Part shown: positions 33,987 to 43,918 of the stretch, piece by piece
How positions within the stretch are numbered: the stretch's first letter is position 1
Layout of the letters: every line of letters starts with the position of its first letter
Assembly: GCF_032681285.1 (NCBI RefSeq)
Contig: NZ_CP136336.1
Location: 1,289,001 to 1,353,000, forward strand
Reading direction: 5' to 3'
DNA from: Piscinibacter gummiphilus
GTDB lineage: Bacteria > Pseudomonadota > Gammaproteobacteria > Burkholderiales > Burkholderiaceae_C
Length of the DNA stretch: 64,000 bases
Made by a program: the position numbers and the translations under genes
Notes under the pieces: generated by a model
The model's input: the letters and a program-made list of their open reading frames with translations, nothing else
Told to the model about the DNA's origin: nothing
Database searches by the model: none

Positions 33987-36551
33987 CTACGCAAGGCCTC
34001 CATCTCCGGGTGAACGGCGTCGCGCTCCTGGCATCGTGCAGTGACCGCGCTGGGACGCCGCGGGCGTGCGATACGCCAGCAGGCGAAGTGCGTTGAAGAC
34101 CACCAGCAAGGTGGAGCCCTCGTGGACGGCGACCGCCACACCGATGCCCAGGCCCATGATCGTCGCGGGCACGAGCACGGCGACGATGCCAAGGCTGACA
34201 ACCACGTTCTGCCGAATCACCGCGCGGGTGTGTCGGCTCAGCCCCACGGCGAAGGGCAGATGCATCAGGTCGTCGGCCATGAGGGCGACGTCCGCGGTCT
34301 CCAGCGCCACGTCCGATCCCGCGGCGCCCATGGCGATGCCGACAGTTGCGTTGGCCATGGCGGGCGCGTCGTTGACACCGTCGCCGACCATCGCGACTTT
34401 GGTCTGCTCACGCAGCTTGCGGATGGCCTGCACCTTGTCCTCGGGCATCAGGTCGCCCCAGGCCTCGTCCAGGCCCACCTCGGCGGCCACCGCCCGGGCG
34501 ACGTTCTTGTGGTCACCCGAGATCATGATCATTCGGGTGATGCCCAGGCCGCGCAGTTGCTGCAGTGCCTGGCGCGCGCCTGTGCGCGGCGTATCCAGCA
34601 GCCCGATCGCCCCCAGATCGCGCTCGCCGCGGCGCACCACCATGCTGGTGCGGCCGGCCTCGCGCAGTCGATCGATGGCCGCTTGCGCTGCGCCGCTCAG
34701 GGGCGGGACGCCATCGGTGCCGAACATCTCGGCTTTCCCGATCCACACGGTTTCGCCGTCCACACGGGCCCTGACGCCGCGGCCGATGAGGTTTTCGAGA
34801 TCAGCCGCCACGAGAGGCGGCTTGGCGCCCAGGCGCTCACGCCCGTCGCGGGCGATGGCGGCTGCCAAAGGATGGTCGCTCAGGGACTCGACCGCGACGG
34901 CCACGGCGAGCAGTTCCTCATCGGTCACGCCGTCGATCGGCACCACGTCCGTGATCCGGGGCCGGCCTTCCGTGAGCGTGCCCGTCTTGTCAAAGGCCAT
35001 CGCGCTGAGCGAGCCCAACTCTTCCAGCGGTGCGCCACCTTTGATCAGCACGCCACCGCGAGCGGCACGCGCGATGCCCGACAGGACGGCGCTGGGCGTG
35101 GCGATGGCCAGTGCGCAGGGGCTCGCAGCCACCAGCACGGCCATGGCGCGGTAGAAGCTGTCCCGGAAGGGCTCGTCCACGACCACCCAGGCAAACAGCA
35201 GTATCACGACGAGCGCGAGGATCGCCGGCACGAAGATGCGCTCGAACTTGTCGGTGAAGCGCTGCGTCGGGGACTTGCGCGTCTCTGCCTCGCTCACCAT
35301 CCTGACCACGCGCGCCAAGGCCGAATCGCCGGAGCGGCGCGTGACCTCGATCTCGATCGCACCCGCACCGTTGATCGTGCCGGCGAACGCGCGCGAAACC
35401 GCATCCACCGTGTCAGGACGAATCCGCGCGGCGGCGGCATCGGGCACTGGCCGCTTGTCCACGGGAATGCTCTCGCCGGTGACTGGCGCCTGGTTGATGC
35501 TGGAGGAGCCATTCACCAGGAAGCCATCGGCGGGCAGGCGTTCGTTCGGGCGAACCTGCACGATGTCCCCAACCACCAGTTCTTCCACCGCGATCTCCAC
35601 GGTCTGGCCATCGCGCCGGACCATGGCGGTGTCGGGCGCCAGCGCCGCCAGGGCCTCGATCGCCCGCTTGGCGCGCCCCATGGCGTAGTGTTCCAGCGCA
35701 TGCCCGAGGCTGAAGAGGAATAACAGAAGGGCCCCTTCCATCCAGGAGCCGAGCGCCGCTGCACCAGCCGCGGCGACGAGCATCAGCGTATCGATCTCGA
35801 AGCGCTTGAGCCGCAGGTTATCCAGCGCTTCGCGCAGCGTGTAGAACCCGCCGAAGATGTATGCCAGGATGTAGCAGGCCACCGGCAGCCAGCCGGGTGC
35901 ATCGCCCAGCAGTTTCTCGACGGCAAAACCGATCCCCAGCAACGCGCCGCAGGCCAGCGCGAAGATCAGTTCCGTGTTGGGCCCCAGCCATCCCCCGTGG
36001 CCGTGCGGGTGATCGTGTTCCTGGCCATGATCTTCTCCCGTCTCGTGCCGATGCCCTGGTTCGCCATGGCCCGCGTGGTCTCCAGAGCCTGTCTTGACCA
36101 TGCCAGCCACGACGGTCACTCCAAGCCTCGCCAGCGCGCTGGTCAGCGACTGCTCGGTGAGACGTTCCCGGTCGAACTCCACATGTACCACCCCCGCGGC
36201 ACTCGCCGCCGCTTCGAGCACCCCAGGCAGCGTGCGCAGACTGTCGATGACGGTCTGCGCGCGCCGCTGGTGACCGATGCCTTCGACCTGCCATTGGACA
36301 TGGCCGAAACGCTCGGTGATCTTCGCGCCGGCCGCTTGCGTGATCTCGCGGATCCGCGCCAGAGGCAGCACGTCCGGGTCGTAGTGGATGCACAGTTGGG
36401 CGGGCGAGGAGCCCTCGCCGGGGCGGACATGCACCTTGTCGATGCCGGCGCGCCCTTGCAGCTCGTCGATCAATCGCCCAACGCAGGCGTCCGCAGCGTC
36501 AGGAACGCCCGGCAGGACCACCGGGATGTCGAGGCTGAGCTTGTTTGTCAT
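33987..36551 (-). CDS. czcP: PIB-4-type heavy-metal P-type ATPase (CzcP-like Zn/Cd/Co exporter)
   Basis: 854-aa ATPase. Two N-terminal HMA-like folds lack the usual CxxC and are followed by a His/Asp-rich linker (GHRHETGEDHGQEHDHPHGH). The core has TGES, SPC in the membrane ion site (ASPCALAIATPSA), DKTGT phosphorylation site, SDHPLA and GDGVNDAPAMAN. SPC instead of CPC places it in the PIB-4/CzcP group, which exports Zn, Cd or Co. ATG 36551 was preferred to a TTG 15 nt upstream. It follows the small exported protein at 36653 on the same strand. Confidence 0.9.
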   Translation of the reverse strand: MTNKLSLDIPVVLPGVPDAADACVGRLIDELQGRAGIDKVHVRPGEGSSPAQLCIHYDPDVLPLARIREITQAAGAKITERFGHVQWQVEGIGHQRRAQTVIDSLRTLPGVLEAAASAAGVVHVEFDRERLTEQSLTSALARLGVTVVAGMVKTGSGDHAGHGEPGHRHETGEDHGQEHDHPHGHGGWLGPNTELIFALACGALLGIGFAVEKLLGDAPGWLPVACYILAYIFGGFYTLREALDNLRLKRFEIDTLMLVAAAGAAALGSWMEGALLLFLFSLGHALEHYAMGRAKRAIEALAALAPDTAMVRRDGQTVEIAVEELVVGDIVQVRPNERLPADGFLVNGSSSINQAPVTGESIPVDKRPVPDAAAARIRPDTVDAVSRAFAGTINGAGAIEIEVTRRSGDSALARVVRMVSEAETRKSPTQRFTDKFERIFVPAILALVVILLFAWVVVDEPFRDSFYRAMAVLVAASPCALAIATPSAVLSGIARAARGGVLIKGGAPLEELGSLSAMAFDKTGTLTEGRPRITDVVPIDGVTDEELLAVAVAVESLSDHPLAAAIARDGRERLGAKPPLVAADLENLIGRGVRARVDGETVWIGKAEMFGTDGVPPLSGAAQAAIDRLREAGRTSMVVRRGERDLGAIGLLDTPRTGARQALQQLRGLGITRMIMISGDHKNVARAVAAEVGLDEAWGDLMPEDKVQAIRKLREQTKVAMVGDGVNDAPAMANATVGIAMGAAGSDVALETADVALMADDLMHLPFAVGLSRHTRAVIRQNVVVSLGIVAVLVPATIMGLGIGVAVAVHEGSTLLVVFNALRLLAYRTPAASQRGHCTMPGARRRSPGDGGLA

Positions 36552-36652
36552 GATGGATTTGGTCAAGCTGGGGAGCCGATGAAGGGCGGGAGTCCATGCA
36601 TGCGCGGTCCGTACCCCATGGACGCAGGGCGCTCAGGCGCGAGTAGATGACT

Positions 36653-37039
36653 TCACTTCAACGTGAACCGCACGGATTGCACTGGCTTGCCCTTGAGGGC
36701 GACCTGCGCCACTGCCTTGGTGCCAGGACCGGTCTCGAAGGAACCGCGCGCTTCCAAGGCGGGACCGTTGGCCTTCATCTCCACTTCCTGCTTCGCGGTG
36801 CCGGACAGCAGCGTCAGCTTGGCCGTGGCGCCGCTGACGTCCACCGGCTTGCCGTGGTCGCTGATGTGGATGGCCAAGGCGTCCTTGGCGGCCACCAGTT
36901 CATAGCTCACGTCCTTGACGACGGTCACCACGCCGCCGTGGCGCGGCTTGGCCTCGTCGGCATGGTCGCCGGCAGCGAACGCGGCGCCGCTCAGGGCCAG
37001 GGAGGAGATGGCGAGAAATCGAGCAATGTTCATGGTCAT
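36653..37039 (-). CDS. Small exported protein of metal-resistance cluster, function unknown
   Basis: 128-aa protein with signal peptide (RFLAISSLALSGAAFAAGDH), an early His/Asp/Glu patch and a beta-rich remainder ending VQSVRFTLK. It sits between czcA and czcP on the same strand, so a periplasmic metal-binding or chaperone role is a fair guess. AGGA lies 5 nt before the ATG at 37039; a second ATG lies 6 nt inside. Confidence 0.7.
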   Translation of the reverse strand: MTMNIARFLAISSLALSGAAFAAGDHADEAKPRHGGVVTVVKDVSYELVAAKDALAIHISDHGKPVDVSGATAKLTLLSGTAKQEVEMKANGPALEARGSFETGPGTKAVAQVALKGKPVQSVRFTLK

Positions 37040-37108
37040 GGAGGTCCTGTCACCTGGTTCAAGCCCCTCGGCATCATGGCCGTGCGAGGGGATCACGGCG
37101 TTCAACAA

Positions 37109-40100
37109 TCAGGCGGGCTTCACATCCGGCGGCCCCGCAGCCGCTGCGGCAGGGGGGCCATCGAAGACCTCTTCCTCCTCGTCCCTCGCATGCGCCAACC
37201 GGTAGAGCACCGGCAGCACCAGCAGTGTGAGCGCTGTGGACGACAGGATGCCGCCGATCACCACCGTGGCCAGGGGGCGCTGCACCTCGGCGCCCGTGCC
37301 CGTGGCGATGGCCATCGGCACGAAGCCCAGCGATGCCACCAGCGCCGTCATCAGCACCGGGCGCAGGCGGGTGATCGCTCCCTCGTGGATGGCCGCGTCC
37401 AGTGAGCGGCCCTCCTCGCGCAGGTTGCGGATGAAGGAGATCATCACCAGGCCGTTGAGCACGGCCACGCCCGACAGGGCGATGAAGCCCACGGCCGCGG
37501 TGATCGACAGCGGGATGCCCCGCAGCCAGAGGGCCAGAATGCCGCCCGTCAAGGCGAAGGGGATGCCGGTGAAGACGATCAACCCGTCCTTGATGTTGCC
37601 GAACATGGCGAAAAGCAGCGTGAAGACCAGCAGCAGCGCGACGGGCACCACGATCTGCAGGCGCTCGGTGGCTGACTGCAGGTTCTCGAACTGCCCGCCC
37701 CAGGTGGTCCAGTAGCCCGTCGGGATCTTCACCCGCGCCTCCAACGCGGCGGTGGCCTCCGACACAAATCCGCCCAGGTCGCGCCCACGCACGTTGGCGC
37801 TCACGACGATGCGCCGCTTGCCGTTCTCGCGGCTGACCTGGTTGGGCCCGGGCGCCAAATCCAACGTGGCGACCTCGGCCAGGGGAATGAAACTCACACG
37901 GGTGGAATTTCCGCCTGGGGCTGCGGCCGTCGCGCCTCGCGAACTGCCCGGGGTGTCCGCGGCGGTGGCCGGCAGCGGAATGGGCAGCCGGCGGATGGCG
38001 TCGATGTTGCCCCGCACATGTTCGGGCAGGCGCACCACGATCTCGAAGCGGCGGTCGCCCTCGAACAGGGTGCCGGCCTCGCGACCGCCGACGGCGGTGG
38101 CCAGGATCTCCTGCACGTCGGCGATGTTCAGGCCGTAGCGCGTCACCTTGTCGCGGTCGATCTGGACGGTGAGCATCGGCAGGCCGGTGGTCTGTTCCAC
38201 CTTGACTTCTGATGCGCCCGGGATGCCGGCAAGCACCTTCTCCACGTCCGCCGCGGTCTTGTTCAGCACGTCCATGTCGTCGCCGAAGACCTTCACGGCC
38301 ACGTCGCTTCGCACGCCCGAGACCAGTTCGTTGAAGCGCAGCTGGATGGGCTGCGAGAACTCGTAGCTGTTGCCGGGAATCTTTGCGGCTTCTTCCTGCA
38401 CGGCTTGCACCAACTCGGCGCGGGTGCGCCGGGGCTCGGGCCAGTCCTTCTCCGGCTTGAGCATGACGTAGCCGTCGGAGATGTTCGGGGGCATGGCGTC
38501 GGAAGCGATCTCCGCGGTGCCGGTGCGCGCGAAGATGCGCTCGATCTCCGGGAACTTGTCCTTCAGCCGCGTCTCGAGCTGCTGCTGCATCTGCACCGAC
38601 TGCGTGAGGCTGGTGCCGGGAATGCGCAGGGCTTGGATGGCGAAGTCGCCCTCGTTCAGGCTCGGGATGAACTCGCTGCCCAGGCGCGTGGCCAACAGCC
38701 CGCACAGCACCACCGCGATGCCGGCAAAGGTCAGAACCACCGCCTTGGCGTCCAGGGCCCGGGCAAGCAGCGGCTCGTAGCCGCGCCGTGCCCAACGCAT
38801 CAGGCGGTTCTCCTTCTCGGTGACCTTGTTGCCGATGAACAGGGCCACGGCCGCCGGGATGAAGGTGACTGACAGGATCATGGCCCCGAGCAGCGCAATG
38901 ACCACCGTCAGCGCCATCGGATGGAACATCTTCCCCTCCACGCCGGTGAGCGCGAAGATGGGCAGGTAGACGATCATGATGATCAGCTGGCCGAACAGCA
39001 GCGCCCGGCGCGCCTCCTTCGAGGCGGCGAACACCTCGTGGAAGCGCTCGGTGCGCGTGAGCGGCCGACCATGGTGCGCCTGGGCATGCGCCAGGCGGCG
39101 CACGCAGTTCTCCACGATCACCACCGCGCCGTCGATGATGATGCCGAAGTCCAGCGCTCCCAGGCTCATCAGGTTGGCGCTGACCTTCTGGCTCACCATC
39201 CCGGTGAAGGTGAAGAGCATCGACAGGGGGATCACCATCGCGGTGATGACCGCCGCGCGCAGATTGCCCAGGAAGGCGAACAGCACCGCGATGACCAGGA
39301 TGGCGCCTTCCAGCAGGTTCTTCTTGACCGTGGCGATGGCCTTGTCCACCAGCACCGTGCGGTCGTAGACCGTCACCGCCTCGACGCCTTCGGGCAGGTT
39401 GCGGTTGATCTCCTCCATCTTCTTGGCCACCGCCTGCGAGACGGTACGGCTGTTTTCGCCGATGAGCATGAAGACGGTGCCGAGCACGACCTCGCGGCCA
39501 TTGTCGGTGGCCGCGCCCGTGCGCAGCTCCTGGCCCAGCTCCACCTGCGCCACGTCGCGCACGCGCACCGGCGTGCTGCCAGCGCTGGACAGGATCACGT
39601 TCCCGATGTCCTCGACGCTGCGCACCTGGCCCGGCGCGCGGATCAGGTACTGCTCGCCGCGGCGCTCGATGTAGCCGGCGCCGACGTTGGTGTTGTTGCG
39701 CTCCAGCGCGCGCACCACGTCGGCCAGCGACAGGCCGTAGGCGGCGAGCCGCTCCGGCACGGGTGCGATCTGATACTGCTTGGCGTAGCCCCCGATGGTG
39801 TTGATCTCGGTGACGCCGGGCACGTTGCGCAACTGCGGCTTGATGACCCAGTCCTGGATCTCGCGCAGGTCGGTGGACGTGTAGGGCGTGCCGTCGGGCT
39901 TCGTCGCGCCTTCCCCGGCCTCTACGGTCCACAGGAAGATCTCACCCAGGCCGGTGGAGATCGGCCCCGCCACCGGATGGATGCCGTCGGGCAGCTGGCC
40001 GGTGGTGGTCTGCAGCCGCTCGTTGACCAACTGGCGAGCGAAATAGATGTCGGTGCCGTCGCGGAAGATCACCGTCACCTGCGACAGGCCGTAGCGCGAA

Positions 40101-40354
40101 AGCGAACGGGTTTCCTGCAGGCCCGGCAGCCCGGCCATCACGGTCTCGATGGGATAGGTGACACGCTGCTCGGTCTCCAACGGCGAATAGCCCGGCGCTG
40201 CGGTGTTGATCTGGACCTGGACGTTGGTGATGTCCGGCACTGCATCGATGGGCAGGCGCTGGTAGTTGTAGACGCCCAGCGCCGCCATGGCGAGCACAGC
40301 CAGGAGCACCAGCCATCGCTGCTCGATGGCAAAGCGGATGATTCTCTCGAACAT
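37109..40354 (-). CDS. czcA: CzcA heavy-metal RND efflux pump (HME family)
   Basis: 1081-aa inner-membrane proton/metal antiporter. N-terminal FERIIRFAIEQRWLVLLAVL, the periplasmic porter domains and the TM4 signature DFGIIIDGAVVIVEN with two Asp and one Glu, which marks divalent-cation (Zn/Co/Cd) rather than Cu(I) exporters. Length is standard. It follows czcB by 16 bp, in czcI-C-B-A order. Confidence 0.94.
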   Translation of the reverse strand: MFERIIRFAIEQRWLVLLAVLAMAALGVYNYQRLPIDAVPDITNVQVQINTAAPGYSPLETEQRVTYPIETVMAGLPGLQETRSLSRYGLSQVTVIFRDGTDIYFARQLVNERLQTTTGQLPDGIHPVAGPISTGLGEIFLWTVEAGEGATKPDGTPYTSTDLREIQDWVIKPQLRNVPGVTEINTIGGYAKQYQIAPVPERLAAYGLSLADVVRALERNNTNVGAGYIERRGEQYLIRAPGQVRSVEDIGNVILSSAGSTPVRVRDVAQVELGQELRTGAATDNGREVVLGTVFMLIGENSRTVSQAVAKKMEEINRNLPEGVEAVTVYDRTVLVDKAIATVKKNLLEGAILVIAVLFAFLGNLRAAVITAMVIPLSMLFTFTGMVSQKVSANLMSLGALDFGIIIDGAVVIVENCVRRLAHAQAHHGRPLTRTERFHEVFAASKEARRALLFGQLIIMIVYLPIFALTGVEGKMFHPMALTVVIALLGAMILSVTFIPAAVALFIGNKVTEKENRLMRWARRGYEPLLARALDAKAVVLTFAGIAVVLCGLLATRLGSEFIPSLNEGDFAIQALRIPGTSLTQSVQMQQQLETRLKDKFPEIERIFARTGTAEIASDAMPPNISDGYVMLKPEKDWPEPRRTRAELVQAVQEEAAKIPGNSYEFSQPIQLRFNELVSGVRSDVAVKVFGDDMDVLNKTAADVEKVLAGIPGASEVKVEQTTGLPMLTVQIDRDKVTRYGLNIADVQEILATAVGGREAGTLFEGDRRFEIVVRLPEHVRGNIDAIRRLPIPLPATAADTPGSSRGATAAAPGGNSTRVSFIPLAEVATLDLAPGPNQVSRENGKRRIVVSANVRGRDLGGFVSEATAALEARVKIPTGYWTTWGGQFENLQSATERLQIVVPVALLLVFTLLFAMFGNIKDGLIVFTGIPFALTGGILALWLRGIPLSITAAVGFIALSGVAVLNGLVMISFIRNLREEGRSLDAAIHEGAITRLRPVLMTALVASLGFVPMAIATGTGAEVQRPLATVVIGGILSSTALTLLVLPVLYRLAHARDEEEEVFDGPPAAAAAGPPDVKPA

Positions 40355-40370
40355 GGTCGCGTCGTCCGCC

Positions 40371-41954
40371 TCAGTGGGTGTGCGTGGCAGAGCCCTTGCC
40401 CTGCTCCGACTTGACGACGAAGCTGCCGGCGGCGGCGTAGCTGCTGCCCGCCTTCAGCCCGCCCAGCACCTCGACACGCTTGCCGTCCGAGCGGCCCAAC
40501 TGAATCGGCTGGGCCACGAAGCCGCCCGGCACCTTGAGGAACACGACCGGCCGATCGTCGAGCGTCTGGACCGCCGACGACGCCACCGTGACCGGCGCGG
40601 CCACCTCCTCGGCCACCACCTCGATGTTCACGAACAGGCCAGGGCGCCAGGCGCCCTGCGGGTTGGCCAGGGTGATGCGGGCGCGGGCCGTGCGCGTCTG
40701 CTCGCCGATGAGCGAGCCGACATAGGCCACCGTGCCGCTGGCACTGGCGTCGAAGGCGCCGGAGCGCACTACCGCCTTTTCGCCCACACGCACCCGGGGC
40801 AGCTCCCGCGCGGGGATGCTCATCTCGGCCCAGACGGTGGACAGATCGGAGATGGTAAACACCTGCGTGTCCTCGCGTACCGCCTCGCCCAGGGCGATGT
40901 GCTTCTCAACCACGACACCGTCGAAGGGTGCCCTTAGCTCGACGCGCCCGAGGGAGCTGCTGCCCGGCGAAGCGCCAAGCGTCAGCAGTTTCTGGTTGGC
41001 GTTGGCCGCGGCGATCTCAGCCTCGCGCAGCGCCTGGCGCGCCTGCAGCACATCCTGCTCCGGGGAGATCTTCTCCTCCCACAGTTTCTTCTCGCGCTCG
41101 TAGGTGGTCCGGGCCAGGTCCTTGCGCTGCAGCGCGGATTGCAGTTCGGCACGAGTCTCGGAGACGGCGCTACTGGAGATCACCGCCAGCACCTGCCCCT
41201 TCCTGACCTGCTGCCCCAGGTTGGCGCCCACGCTGTCGACCACGCCCGCCACGCGCGGGACGATGTGCGCGGTGCGGTCCTCGTTGAAGCGGATCTCGCC
41301 GGGCAGTTGCAGGCCGCCGTGGATAGTGGCTGGTGCCGCGCTGTCCAGCGTGATGCCGGCGGAGCGGATCTGCGCATCGCTCATGGCCACCTTGCCCTCG
41401 TCGCGGGTGAAGGCGAAGAGGTAGCTCTCCCGGGGTGTCTGCACCTCGACCGTGGCTTCGAAGTTGTGCGGCTCGGCCACCGGTTGCTCGCTGGTAAGCA
41501 CGCCCTGTTGGGGCTGGAGCCGGAATTCCTGCTTCTCGCCGCTGGGGCGTGTCAGGGCGATCACCACTGTGGCGCCTGCCGCATCGGCAGGCTGGTTCTT
41601 CTCGAAGGTCCAGGCCTTGAAGCGCGGCTCGCCGCCTTCCTCGCTCAGCAGCAGTTCCAGAGAGAAGTCGCCATCGGCAAAGAGCTGGCCGCCGTGCGGT
41701 CCCTTGGGTGCCTGCTCTTCGGCATGGCCGGCTTCACCTCCTCCCTCACCGTGGGCATGACCGTGACCGTCGTCACCTTCCTTGGCCCCGGCGGCGTGGT
41801 CGCCGTGGCTGTCCGCTGCGGGTTTGCCGCCCGTCTGGGTGAGGATGAGCACCCCGGCGATGACGCCCAGCACGAGCAGCACGGCGATGGCGACGAGTTG
41901 CCTGGACCGCGAGGCCCCCCTGCCCTGCGGCTGCGGCGATGGATTGGGATTCAT
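40371..41954 (-). CDS. czcB: CzcB periplasmic adaptor (membrane fusion protein) with His-rich N-terminus
   Basis: 527-aa adaptor linking CzcA and CzcC. N-terminal membrane anchor (QLVAIAVLLVLGVIAGVLIL), then a His/Gly/Glu-rich stretch near residues 48-80 that can bind metal, then barrel-sandwich and coiled-coil regions (SETRAELQSALQRKDLARTT). Its ATG overlaps the czcC stop (ATGA). Confidence 0.93.
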   Translation of the reverse strand: MNPNPSPQPQGRGASRSRQLVAIAVLLVLGVIAGVLILTQTGGKPAADSHGDHAAGAKEGDDGHGHAHGEGGGEAGHAEEQAPKGPHGGQLFADGDFSLELLLSEEGGEPRFKAWTFEKNQPADAAGATVVIALTRPSGEKQEFRLQPQQGVLTSEQPVAEPHNFEATVEVQTPRESYLFAFTRDEGKVAMSDAQIRSAGITLDSAAPATIHGGLQLPGEIRFNEDRTAHIVPRVAGVVDSVGANLGQQVRKGQVLAVISSSAVSETRAELQSALQRKDLARTTYEREKKLWEEKISPEQDVLQARQALREAEIAAANANQKLLTLGASPGSSSLGRVELRAPFDGVVVEKHIALGEAVREDTQVFTISDLSTVWAEMSIPARELPRVRVGEKAVVRSGAFDASASGTVAYVGSLIGEQTRTARARITLANPQGAWRPGLFVNIEVVAEEVAAPVTVASSAVQTLDDRPVVFLKVPGGFVAQPIQLGRSDGKRVEVLGGLKAGSSYAAAGSFVVKSEQGKGSATHTH

Positions 41955-43234
41955 GGACGTTCCTTGGAAAGCGTGGAAGGAGGCGTGCCGGGAGCACCGA
42001 GCAGGCGCTGCAGGTCGGCCGCTGCCTGATGAGCCTGGGCCAGAGCCCGCAGGTACTGCGACCTGGACTGCAGCAGGGTGCGCTGCGCGTCCAGCGCTTC
42101 GAGGTAGCTGAACTTGCCCAGCTCGAAGCCCTTGGTGGCTGCGTCGAAGGCGCTTTGCGCACCGGGCAGCACCTCCTCGCGCAGCGTGTTGACCTCGGCC
42201 AGGGCCGTCTCGAAACGCTGACGCGCGGCCGTGGCTTCCGAGCGAACGCGCAACTCGGCGGCCTGCGCGAGGTCTTCGGCCTTGTCCAGCCGGCGCAGGG
42301 CCTCCTGCAGGTTGCCCCGGCTCGTGTCGAAGATCGGCAGTGGAATGGAGATGCCGACGACGGCCTGGTTGCGCGCCAGTTCCTGCTCGCGCTTGGCGCC
42401 GACGGTGAGCGTGACGTCCGGGATCCGTTTGGCACGCTCCAGCTCGGCCAGCGCCTGCAGGCGGCGTGCGTCCAGGCGAGCCTCCCTGACAGCGGGTGCC
42501 GAGTCCACGCGGGACGATACTTCCTCGGCGGCCGGCAGCGCCTGGATGTTCAGCGCATCACCGTCCACCCGGCCGATCTCTGGACCGGGGCCGATGGCGG
42601 CGCGCAACTGGCTCAGCGCGGTGCGCAGTTCGCCCTGCGCCTGCACCCGCTCGAGACGCACGCCAGCCTCGGCCACGCGTGCCTTGGTTTCCTCCACCGG
42701 CGACACCTTGCCCGCCGTCACCCGCTTGCTGGCTGCATCCCGGCCGCGCTGCGCGAGGTCGAGCGAGGCCTGTGCCAGGGTCAGGCGCTCCTGGGCCACC
42801 AGCGCCGCGAAGAAGGCCGACGTGACGCTGGCCTCGAGATCGGTCTTCCGCGCATCGAGCTGGCTGCGCGCGATGTCAATGGCACGCTCGGCCGCCTCGA
42901 TGCGCGCGCTGCGCTTGCCGCCCAGTTCGATGGGCTGGCTCAGGGTCAGCGTCGTGGTGCGCGTCTCGCGCCGCTGATCCTCCCACTGCGCTTCGAGGGT
43001 GGGATTCGGCAGGGCGCCGGCTTGAACCCGGGCTCCTTCGGCTGCTTCCAGTTCATGGCGCGCTGCAGACAGCTCGGGGTTGGTCTGCCGCGCCTGCAGC
43101 ATGGCCTCGGCGAGGGTCAGCGCCGCTGCCTGTCGGGCCGGCACCTGCGACGCTGGCATATTCGTCTGGGCTGCCGTAGGGCAGCCCGCGAGCGCCAGGA
43201 TCGCCCACGCGATCGGCGCCAAGTTCCTGTACAT
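41951..43234 (-). CDS. czcC: CzcC outer-membrane efflux protein (TolC-like)
   Basis: 427-aa outer-membrane factor with lipoprotein-like signal (WAILALAGCPTA, Cys18) and two OEP repeats rich in alpha-helix (LTLAEAMLQARQTNPELSAA and its counterpart). It completes the CzcCBA tripartite pump. Confidence 0.92.
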   Translation of the reverse strand: MYRNLAPIAWAILALAGCPTAAQTNMPASQVPARQAAALTLAEAMLQARQTNPELSAARHELEAAEGARVQAGALPNPTLEAQWEDQRRETRTTTLTLSQPIELGGKRSARIEAAERAIDIARSQLDARKTDLEASVTSAFFAALVAQERLTLAQASLDLAQRGRDAASKRVTAGKVSPVEETKARVAEAGVRLERVQAQGELRTALSQLRAAIGPGPEIGRVDGDALNIQALPAAEEVSSRVDSAPAVREARLDARRLQALAELERAKRIPDVTLTVGAKREQELARNQAVVGISIPLPIFDTSRGNLQEALRRLDKAEDLAQAAELRVRSEATAARQRFETALAEVNTLREEVLPGAQSAFDAATKGFELGKFSYLEALDAQRTLLQSRSQYLRALAQAHQAAADLQRLLGAPGTPPSTLSKERP

Positions 43235-43317
43235 CGGGTTCTCCAGTCAAGAGGGGACAGAAAGGCCGATGCAGCAGCTCTGGGGGAAGTGTCGAAGGAT
43301 GTGGAGCGCTGCACCGT

Positions 43318-43686
43318 TCAGGCGGTGCGGCGCCATTTGGGGCGTTCGATGTCGCGAGGTTGATCGCTGCTGTACCGCGCCAGCGTGATCGTGGCAAAGA
43401 CATGCGAAGTCGACTCGGCCACGTGATCGGTGGTCAAAGGCAATGCCTGCAGGGTCAGACCGTGGCATGCCGTGCAGTCAAGATCCTCACTCGGGCCGGA
43501 CGGATCATCCAACTGGTCTTGGGCCGCCGCGGAGGCGTCGGATGCGGCACGGTCGTGCTGGTGTGTGTGATGGCCGAGGTGGCTCGCTCCCGGCGCCGCC
43601 TCGTGGCGACAGTAAGGCGCGGCTGCCGACCATGCCCATTGCCACGGCAAAGCAGCAAGGAGGAAGACGAGAAGCCAGCGGCGCAT
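43318..43686 (-). CDS. czcI: CzcI-like periplasmic metal-efflux regulator
   Basis: 122-aa exported protein starting MRRWLLVFLLAALPWQWAWS, a near-signature CzcI N-terminus. It has a His cluster (HLGHHTHQHD) and CTACH motif that could bind metal. CzcI modulates czc expression. ATG at 43686 chosen over one 30 nt upstream. The czc operon czcI-C-B-A starts here. Confidence 0.86.
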   Translation of the reverse strand: MRRWLLVFLLAALPWQWAWSAAAPYCRHEAAPGASHLGHHTHQHDRAASDASAAAQDQLDDPSGPSEDLDCTACHGLTLQALPLTTDHVAESTSHVFATITLARYSSDQPRDIERPKWRRTA

Positions 43687-43836
43687 GGGCGAGTGCGATT
43701 GAGTTGATGGCGGCAAGGCGATCGCCAGGAGCGCTTGCTGCGCATGGTCGGGTCCAGATTCCAGGCAGCGGGCTGTTCACCTCAACGCCGCACGGACCAT
43801 GCTAGTGGGCGAGATGGCCGCTTATCTAACGGGAAA

Positions 43837-43852
43837 ATTACAAGTCTGTCAT
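43837..43852 (-). promoter_or_regulatory. CzcR-type box 4 upstream of czcI-C-B-A
   Basis: ATGACAGACTTGTAAT on the minus strand, 150 bp upstream of the czcI start; matches box 2 at 13 of 16 positions. It is the expected site for CzcR control of the pump operon. Confidence 0.65.
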
Positions 43853-43918
43853 CTTGGATTCGACAGCCTATGGTCGTGCCTCAGCTGGCAACTGTCGTCA
43901 AGCATGACGATGACAAGC

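Noticed and set aside
37074..39932. 952-aa minus frame inside czcA
   Set aside because: Arg/Gly-rich shadow of the CzcA reading frame.
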